The notes under the pieces are model-generated. The model had not been told where the DNA came from. It saw only the letters and a program-made list of their open reading frames with translations, and searched no databases. Below, in pieces: positions 6,334-11,168 of a stretch of DNA of 11,168 nucleotides. Both the position numbers and the translations under genes were made by a program. The DNA is from JANOQP01 sp044227705 (GTDB lineage Bacteria; Bacteroidota; Bacteroidia; Chitinophagales; Saprospiraceae). Location: contig JBGAWE010000155.1 in the NCBI GenBank assembly GCA_044227705.1, positions 1 to 11,168 of the forward strand, given 5' to 3'. The stretch's first letter is position 1, and every line of letters starts with the position of its first letter.

Positions 6334-7329
6334 ATGTCAAACGTCGAATTCGCCAATCCGCTCTGGTTCCTCGCCCTCCTCGGGCTGGCGGCGCTGGCGT
6401 TTTTTGTTCTCAAAAAAGAAAAGGCGCGGCACCCGGCCCTCCTGCGGCTTCCCGGCCTCGCTGCGCTCGAAGGCGCGAGGAGCTGGCGGGCCAAATTTCG
6501 ATGGGTTTTGCCCGCGCTGCGGTTGCTGGCACTGGCAGCGGTGGTCATCGCGCTGGCCCGGCCGCGAGAGGCCCTCGCCCCGGTCGACAACCAATCCATC
6601 GGCATCGACATCATGCTCGTCATCGACCTTTCCAGTTCGATGCTGGCGAAGGATTTCGCGCCAGACCGATTGGCCGTCAGCAAGCAGGTGGCCGCCGATT
6701 TTGTTGAAAAAAGGAAGAACGACCGCATCGGCCTTGTCTCTTTCGCGGGCGAGGCGTTCACCCAATGCCCGCTGACGACCGACCACCGGGTTGTCCAATC
6801 CCTGCTTGGCAGCCTTGCCGTCGGCCGCCTCGCCGACGGGACGGCCATCGGGATGGGCCTCGCCACCGCCGTCAACAGGCTGCAGGACACGAGCCGCCAC
6901 GCGAAATCTCAAATCATCATCCTGTTGACCGACGGGGTGAACAACGCAGGCTACGTCCTCCCCGAAAAGGCGGCCGAGCTGGCCAAGACGCTCGGCATAA
7001 AAATCTACACCGTCGGCATCGGCTCGATGGGCGACGCGCTCTCGCCGGTCAGCCGGACGGCCGACGGGGAGTACATTTTCGGTCTCACGCGGGTCGAAAT
7101 CGACGAGGGTTTGATGCAAAAGATAGCCAGCGAGACCGGCGGCCGCTATTTCCGCGCCACGACCACCGAGGACCTCGTCGAGATTTACGCGCAAATCGAC
7201 CAGCTCGAAAAATCGAAAATCGACAGCCAGACCATTCTTCGGTACCGCGATCTGTTCGGGGCATGGGCGGCACTGGCAATTATTCTTCTCGCATTTGAAG
7301 CAGTCCTTCGGTGGTTGGTTTTCGTCTGA
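6334..7329 (+). CDS. batA: BatA-like von Willebrand factor A membrane protein
   Basis: This 331-residue protein follows the BatA plan. An N-terminal BatA-type segment, VEFANPLWFLALLGLAALAF, forms the first membrane helix, and a second lies at about 57-77. A periplasmic VWA domain spans roughly 90-290, and a C-terminal helix covers about 309-330. The metal-ion-dependent adhesion site is intact: D98-x-S100-x-S102 (VIDLSSSM), T170 (ADGTAIGMG) and D200 (LLTDGVNNAG). Bat proteins were named for Bacteroides aerotolerance and are linked to envelope integrity and stress; the precise biochemical role is unsettled. The DUF58 gene follows after 18 bases, so the two are surely co-transcribed. The usual partners moxR, batB, batC and batD are not in this window. 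Assignment to BatA rather than BatB rests on the N-terminal domain and the isolated position, so the symbol is less certain than the family. Confidence 0.88.
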   Translation: MSNVEFANPLWFLALLGLAALAFFVLKKEKARHPALLRLPGLAALEGARSWRAKFRWVLPALRLLALAAVVIALARPREALAPVDNQSIGIDIMLVIDLSSSMLAKDFAPDRLAVSKQVAADFVEKRKNDRIGLVSFAGEAFTQCPLTTDHRVVQSLLGSLAVGRLADGTAIGMGLATAVNRLQDTSRHAKSQIIILLTDGVNNAGYVLPEKAAELAKTLGIKIYTVGIGSMGDALSPVSRTADGEYIFGLTRVEIDEGLMQKIASETGGRYFRATTTEDLVEIYAQIDQLEKSKIDSQTILRYRDLFGAWAALAIILLAFEAVLRWLVFV

Positions 7330-7347
7330 ACGAGCCGGTCAAATTCA

Positions 7348-8673
7348 ATGAAAGACCTTTTTTTACCCAACCGTTTCTTCCTCGCCTTCGGCATCGTCGC
7401 GGCGGTGCTCGCGCTCGGCTTCGGGGTACCGGTGCTGCTGCCGGTTGGGAAGGCTTTGTTCGTGGTTTTGGTCGGGCTGGTTTTGGCGGACGGGCTGCTG
7501 CTCTTTTCAAAAAAGGGACTCGTCGCCGCCCGCCGTGAGACGCCCGAAATCTGGTCGCTCTCCGACGCGAACCCGGTGCGCGTCATTTTGAAAAACCAAT
7601 CGGGACTCGCGCTTAGGGTCGTTGTCGTCGATGAACTGCCCGCGCAGTTGCAGCTGCGCGATTTTGACATCCAGCTCCGGCTCGGGGCGAGGGAGGGAAC
7701 CGAGGTCAAATTTGAACTGACCCCGCTCGAGCGCGGCATCCACGAGTTTGGGAGGACGCACCTTTTCGTTTCAACAAAAATCATCGGGCTGCTCGAAAGG
7801 CGTCTCTCGTTCGGCCAATCGGCGGAGGTGGCGGTCTACCCGTCCATCGTTCAGATGAAAAAATATGAGCTGAAATCCTTCCGCCGCACCTCGACTGAGC
7901 ACGGCATCAAGCGGCTGCGGCGCATCGGGCACAGCTACGAGTTCGAGCAGATAAAGAACTACGCCGAGGGCGACGACCACCGCTCCATCAACTGGAAGGC
8001 CAGCGGCCGGCGCGGCTGGCTGATGGTCAACCAGTACGAGGACGAGCGCTCGCAGCAGGTCTACCTCGCCATCGACAAGAGCAGGGCGATGATGATGCCC
8101 TTCGCGGGCCTCTCGCTGTTGGACTACGCGGTCAACGCGACGCTCGCCATGTCGAACATCATTTTGAAAAAGGGGGACAAAACCGGGCTGCTCACTTTCA
8201 GCGACGTCCTCGGCACGACGCTCAAGGCGGAGCGGTCGCCGCAACAGTTGCGGCTAATCATGGAGGCGCTCTTCGACGAAAAACAGCGGCCTGGCGAGGC
8301 CGACTACGATCTCCTTTATCACGCCCTGCGGAAGATGGTGCCGCAGCGGAGCCTCCTCATCCTGTTCACCAATTTTGAAAGCCGCCACTCGCTCGACCGG
8401 GTGCTGCCGGTTTTGCGGCGGCTGGCGCGGTTCCATTTGCTGGTCGTCGTCTTTTTCGAGAACACTGAAATCAGCGAGTACGCGAAGGGCACCGCCGAGT
8501 CGACCCTCCAAATCTATCAGCGGACGGCGGCGCGACAGGCGGCGGCCGAGAAGCGCGAGATGGTTCAGCGGCTGCGCCAGTTCGGCATCCAGTCAGTGCT
8601 GACGCGGCCGGAGGACCTGACGGTCGGCACCATCAACAAGTACGCGGAGCTGAAATCCAGGGGTCTGATTTAA
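7348..8673 (+). CDS. DUF58-family membrane-anchored VWA-like protein
   Basis: The 441-residue protein has two N-terminal hydrophobic segments at about 10-29 and 31-53, then a beta-rich region (about 65-160), then the DUF58 signature YAEGDDHRSINWKASGR (205-221). A VWA-like fold follows, but its metal site is degenerate: the expected DxSxS is IDKSRAM around D243-K244-S245-R246. The later VWA strands remain recognisable (KKGDKTGLLTFSD, RSLLILFTNFES). DUF58 proteins normally pair with MoxR AAA ATPases and Bat proteins, and probably work as an envelope-associated complex; no enzymatic activity is established. The ATG lies 18 bases after the batA stop. In the Bacteroidota bat clusters I know, DUF58 precedes batA and follows moxR; here the order is reversed and moxR is absent. 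Confidence 0.92.
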   Translation: MKDLFLPNRFFLAFGIVAAVLALGFGVPVLLPVGKALFVVLVGLVLADGLLLFSKKGLVAARRETPEIWSLSDANPVRVILKNQSGLALRVVVVDELPAQLQLRDFDIQLRLGAREGTEVKFELTPLERGIHEFGRTHLFVSTKIIGLLERRLSFGQSAEVAVYPSIVQMKKYELKSFRRTSTEHGIKRLRRIGHSYEFEQIKNYAEGDDHRSINWKASGRRGWLMVNQYEDERSQQVYLAIDKSRAMMMPFAGLSLLDYAVNATLAMSNIILKKGDKTGLLTFSDVLGTTLKAERSPQQLRLIMEALFDEKQRPGEADYDLLYHALRKMVPQRSLLILFTNFESRHSLDRVLPVLRRLARFHLLVVVFFENTEISEYAKGTAESTLQIYQRTAARQAAAEKREMVQRLRQFGIQSVLTRPEDLTVGTINKYAELKSRGLI

Positions 8674-8703
8674 AAATCCCATAAGACACCCTTGTTTTCC
8701 CAT

Positions 8704-8759
8704 CCGGGATTGCCGTAAAATGGCCTCGGCACGGCCCCGGCAAGCGGGTGGTTTGCTTG
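8704..8759 (+). promoter_or_regulatory. Tandem hairpins between the DUF58 and haloperoxidase-like genes
   Basis: The 125-base gap contains a compound stem. CCGGG (8704-8708) pairs with CCCGG (8736-8740), and inside it GCCGT (8712-8716) pairs with ACGGC (8731-8735), with a three-base bulge on the left only. A second small hairpin follows immediately, CAAGC (8741-8745) with GCTTG (8755-8759). There is no oligo-T tail, so this is not a clear intrinsic terminator. It may attenuate read-through from the bat genes or lie in the leader of the downstream gene. The rest of the gap is a C/T-rich stretch with no recognised signal. Confidence 0.35.
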
Positions 8760-8798
8760 ATTTGCATCCTCCCCCCGCTTCACTTTTCCTCCTTTTCA

Positions 8799-11168
8799 AT
8801 GAAAAAACACAAACACTTCGGCATGGCCGTGGCCTGCCTCGTCGGCATTTTTTGGAGCCTCTCTGCCGCCGCGCAGACGGCCGCCGACCAGTTCGATTCC
8901 AAAGTCGTCAGAGACTGGAACGCCCTCTACCTCGAGCTTGACCGCAGCGCGCCCGGCTTCCGGCCCTGCCCGGCGGGGGCGGCAGCGGGCTATCTGGGCA
9001 TCTCGCTCTGGGAAGCTGTCGTGCCGGGAATGCCCGGTTTTCAATCGCAGGCGCGGCTCTATGCGGGGCTGACCATCCCCGCCGCCCCGACGGGCGCTGT
9101 GCATTGGGCGGCGGCGGCCAACGAGTCTTATGCATATCTGATGGCCAAGTTTTTTGGCTACCTCGCCTCGCCGCAGCCCGCGCAGTTTGCCAAAATCGAG
9201 GCCCTACGGCTTTCTTGGCACAACAAATTCGCCGCCGCTTCGACGGCCACCGCGCTTTCCGCCGGGGAGGCGCGGGGGACGGCGGTCGCGCAATCCATCT
9301 GGTCATTCTTCCAAGCCGACCCGGTGGCGAAAGAGGCCTGGCTCAACCCGCAGCCCACGAGCTACATCCCGCCCGCAGGCCCCGGCCTCTGGGTGCCAGC
9401 GCCGCCGGATTTGGGCAAGGCGATGTTCCCTTACTATGGAAATGCCCGCACGTTCGCCCTGCCCGAGGCCGAAAAAACGGCCCTTCCGCCGCCCGCTTTC
9501 AGCGAGGCGACGGGTTCCGTATGGTACCAACAGGCGCATGAAGTCTTCACCGACGTGGCCGACATCCGCGCTGGGAACGCGGCAGGTTTGGAAAAAGAAT
9601 GGCGGGCCGAGTTTTGGAGCGACGACCTGTTGAACCTCACCTTTTCGCCCCCGTCGCACTTGCTGGCCAACGCCAACCAGCTCTCCGCGCTCGAATCGCT
9701 CAACCTCGCGGAGGCCGCCGAGCTGTACGCCAAGCTCGGCATGGCCATGAACGACGCGGCCATCGCCCTCTGGAAATCGAAGTACATCTACAACATCGAG
9801 CGGCCGATAAGCTACATCCGCCGCGTCTTCCCGAACGCCGCGACGTGGGTCTCCGCGCTCGACAACCCGCTGACCGGCGCGGTCGGCGTGACGCCCGCCT
9901 TCCCAGGCTACCCGTCGGGCCACTCGGGCTTCGGCGGCGTGGCGGACGGGGTTTTCAGCAGTTTTTTTGGAAGCACCTACACGTTCACCGACAGCGCGCA
10001 CTACGGCCGGACGGAGTTCAGGAGCACGCCGCGCACCTTCCACAGCTTCAAAGAAATGGGTGAGGAGAACGCCTATTCGCGCGTCGAATTGGGTGTACAC
10101 TTCCGCTTCGACTGCGACGAGGGGCTGCGCGTCGGCCGACTATGCGCCCGGCGCATCCTCGAAATGCCGTGGCGGTCGCCCGATTGCGGCCTCGTGGAAA
10201 TCAAGCCCGGCGCGGGCCAAATCGAGGTGCGCGGGCTGACATCGCCGATTGTTTTGGTGCAAGTTTTCAGCCCGTCGTGGCAGAAGGTTTTTGACTTCGC
10301 AGGTGCGCCCGGTGTGTCGGCCGTCCGGACCGTTTCGAGCCTCCCGGCAGGGAATTATTATGTCAAGGTCAACCTGCTCAATGCCTCGTGGCAGCAAATC
10401 TGCGAGAAGTCGGGCTACTTCGCCGTGACCGGCGGCGGACAGGCGGCCGTGTTGACCTTCCCCCAACCGGCCGACATCTCGGTCAACGCGGCGGCGGGGC
10501 AAACGGGCGCAACTGTCTCATTTTCAACGCCTTCGGCAACTTCGACCTGCTCGACAGGTGCGGTCTCGGTCGTCCAGACCAGCGGCCCGGCGAGCGGCGC
10601 GACCTTCCCCGTCGGGCAAACTTCAGTCTGTTTCAAGGCCACGGACGGTTGCGGGAATTCCCAAACTCGTTGCTTCACTGTCACGGTCAACGCGACGCAG
10701 CCGCCGGGCAACTGCTCGGCCGTCACGGTCACGCCCGGCTCGGGAACCATCGCCGTCGGCGGGCTGACGGCCCCGATTGTCATCGTCCAGGCGTTCAATG
10801 CGGCGTGGCAGCAGGTCTACAACGTCACCGGCAACTCGCCGAACACGAGGAACATCACCGGCCTTGCGGCTGGCCAGTATTTCGTGAAAGTTGACTTTTT
10901 CACCGCCAATTGGTCGCCGGTTTGCAGCAAGGAGGCATACGTCACCGTTGGCGGCGGGGGCGGCAACCCAACCCCGGGCGCAGATGTCGAGGTCTCCATC
11001 ACGGCCGACAAAACGACCGTTGCGCAATGGGGAATCGCCAATTTTCAGGTGAAAATCAAGAACAACGGCACGGCCGCGCTCTCCTCGGCGACCGTCAAAA
11101 TTGGTGGCTGTTCGGGCGGCGTCTTCCAAAAATTCGAGCAGTCGGCGGGCCTTGTCTATGCCGCAACG
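8799..11168 (+). CDS. Secreted vanadium-haloperoxidase/PAP2-superfamily protein, 3' truncated by window
   Basis: The frame is open for 790 codons to the window edge with no stop. A signal peptide (MKKHKHFGMAVACLVGIFWS..., cleavage likely at SAAA-Q, residues 22-26) directs export. The all-helical catalytic region (about 27-460) contains the three phosphate/vanadate-binding motifs: KYIYNIERP (K328, R335, P336), PSGH (372-375, H375) and SRVELGVHFRFD (S427, R428, H434, D438). These match K-x6-RP, PSGH and SR-x5-H-x3-D of the vanadium haloperoxidase/PAP2 superfamily, so it either oxidises halide with vanadate and peroxide or is an acid phosphatase; sequence alone does not decide. The tail holds an unassigned module (463-547), an HYR-type domain (about 550-632, ending KATDGCGNSQTRCFTVTV), a second copy of the module (639-721), and the start of a CARDB/DUF11-like domain (about 727 on). 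ATG 8799 is preceded by C/T-rich sequence without a Shine-Dalgarno. The C-terminal sorting signal, if any, lies beyond the window. Confidence 0.88.
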   Translation, partial: MKKHKHFGMAVACLVGIFWSLSAAAQTAADQFDSKVVRDWNALYLELDRSAPGFRPCPAGAAAGYLGISLWEAVVPGMPGFQSQARLYAGLTIPAAPTGAVHWAAAANESYAYLMAKFFGYLASPQPAQFAKIEALRLSWHNKFAAASTATALSAGEARGTAVAQSIWSFFQADPVAKEAWLNPQPTSYIPPAGPGLWVPAPPDLGKAMFPYYGNARTFALPEAEKTALPPPAFSEATGSVWYQQAHEVFTDVADIRAGNAAGLEKEWRAEFWSDDLLNLTFSPPSHLLANANQLSALESLNLAEAAELYAKLGMAMNDAAIALWKSKYIYNIERPISYIRRVFPNAATWVSALDNPLTGAVGVTPAFPGYPSGHSGFGGVADGVFSSFFGSTYTFTDSAHYGRTEFRSTPRTFHSFKEMGEENAYSRVELGVHFRFDCDEGLRVGRLCARRILEMPWRSPDCGLVEIKPGAGQIEVRGLTSPIVLVQVFSPSWQKVFDFAGAPGVSAVRTVSSLPAGNYYVKVNLLNASWQQICEKSGYFAVTGGGQAAVLTFPQPADISVNAAAGQTGATVSFSTPSATSTCSTGAVSVVQTSGPASGATFPVGQTSVCFKATDGCGNSQTRCFTVTVNATQPPGNCSAVTVTPGSGTIAVGGLTAPIVIVQAFNAAWQQVYNVTGNSPNTRNITGLAAGQYFVKVDFFTANWSPVCSKEAYVTVGGGGGNPTPGADVEVSITADKTTVAQWGIANFQVKIKNNGTAALSSATVKIGGCSGGVFQKFEQSAGLVYAAT
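10185..10439 (+). repeat. Protein-level module, copy 1, in the haloperoxidase-like protein
   Basis: Residues 463-547 begin CGLVEIKPGAGQIEV and include GLTSPIVLVQVFSPSWQKV, then SLPAGNYYVKVNLLNASWQQ followed by IC and an FAV ending. Copy 2 (10713-10961) shares the landmarks V-x-GLT-[AS]-PIV-x-VQ-x-F-x-x-x-WQ-x-V, then L-x-AG-x-Y-[FY]-VKV-x-x-x-x-A-x-W-x-x-[IV]-C. The shape, a strand pair followed by LPAGxYYVKV, recalls the fold of Bacteroidota C-terminal sorting and FlgD-like domains, here placed internally. No named family is assigned. Confidence 0.75.
10713..10961 (+). repeat. Protein-level module, copy 2, in the haloperoxidase-like protein
   Basis: Residues 639-721 begin CSAVTVTPGSGTIAV and continue GLTAPIVIVQAFNAAWQQV, then GLAAGQYFVKVDFFTANW and SPVCSKEAYVTV. 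Similarity to copy 1 is clear at protein level. The two copies flank the HYR domain. Both begin and end near cysteines (C639 and C710 here), which could form a disulfide in the secreted protein. Confidence 0.75.

Noticed and set aside
9303..10100. A 265-codon minus-strand open frame opposite the haloperoxidase-like gene.
   Set aside because: Antisense shadow; the + strand frame carries all three active-site motifs in the right order.
10185..10961. CRISPR-like or DNA-level tandem repeat.
   Set aside because: The similarity is at protein level between two diverged domains separated by an HYR module; there are no short identical repeats with regular spacers.

Overview
The window looks like a GC-rich (roughly 58% by eye) chromosomal segment of a Bacteroidota bacterium, possibly a member of Saprospiria. 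Supporting signs are a Bacteroidota-type 5S rRNA tail, a lamin-tail surface protein with a FlgD-like C-terminus, a BatA/DUF58 pair, A/T-rich translation starts without clear Shine-Dalgarno sequences, and secreted proteins with HYR-type modules. The class-level assignment is inference.

Layout. (1) Positions 1-107 hold the 3' end of a 5S rRNA and a strong intrinsic terminator, closing an rrn operon that lies mostly upstream. (2) Positions 197-2849 (+) encode one large secreted lamin-tail protein, split into two overlapping reading frames by a +1 shift in a T5 run at 794-798. (3) Positions 2851-4945 (-) carry a lipoprotein-like eight-TPR protein, type II 3-dehydroquinase (aroQ, 4-bp overlap with the TPR gene) and an HD-domain protein with a GTG start. 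The HD gene is convergent with the lamin-tail gene, with one base between their stop codons. (4) A 137-bp divergent region (4946-5082) separates this operon from anmK. (5) anmK, batA and a DUF58 gene follow on the + strand. (6) From 8799 to the window end runs an open frame of 790 codons with no stop. It is a secreted vanadium-haloperoxidase/PAP2-fold enzyme with all three active-site motifs, followed by a module-HYR-module tail and a CARDB/DUF11-like start.

Functional reading. AnmK recycles anhydro-MurNAc from the cell wall; BatA and the DUF58 protein are envelope-associated von Willebrand A-type proteins; the TPR lipoprotein and the two secreted proteins also act at or outside the envelope. 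AroQ is ordinary shikimate-pathway housekeeping. I see no defence system, CRISPR array, transposon or tRNA. The least explained features are a shared promoter-like element (GGGC arm, TACYTTC core, GCCC arm) in inverted copies upstream of the TPR gene and anmK with a relative upstream of batA, and a duplicated domain in the haloperoxidase-like protein that I cannot assign to a named family.
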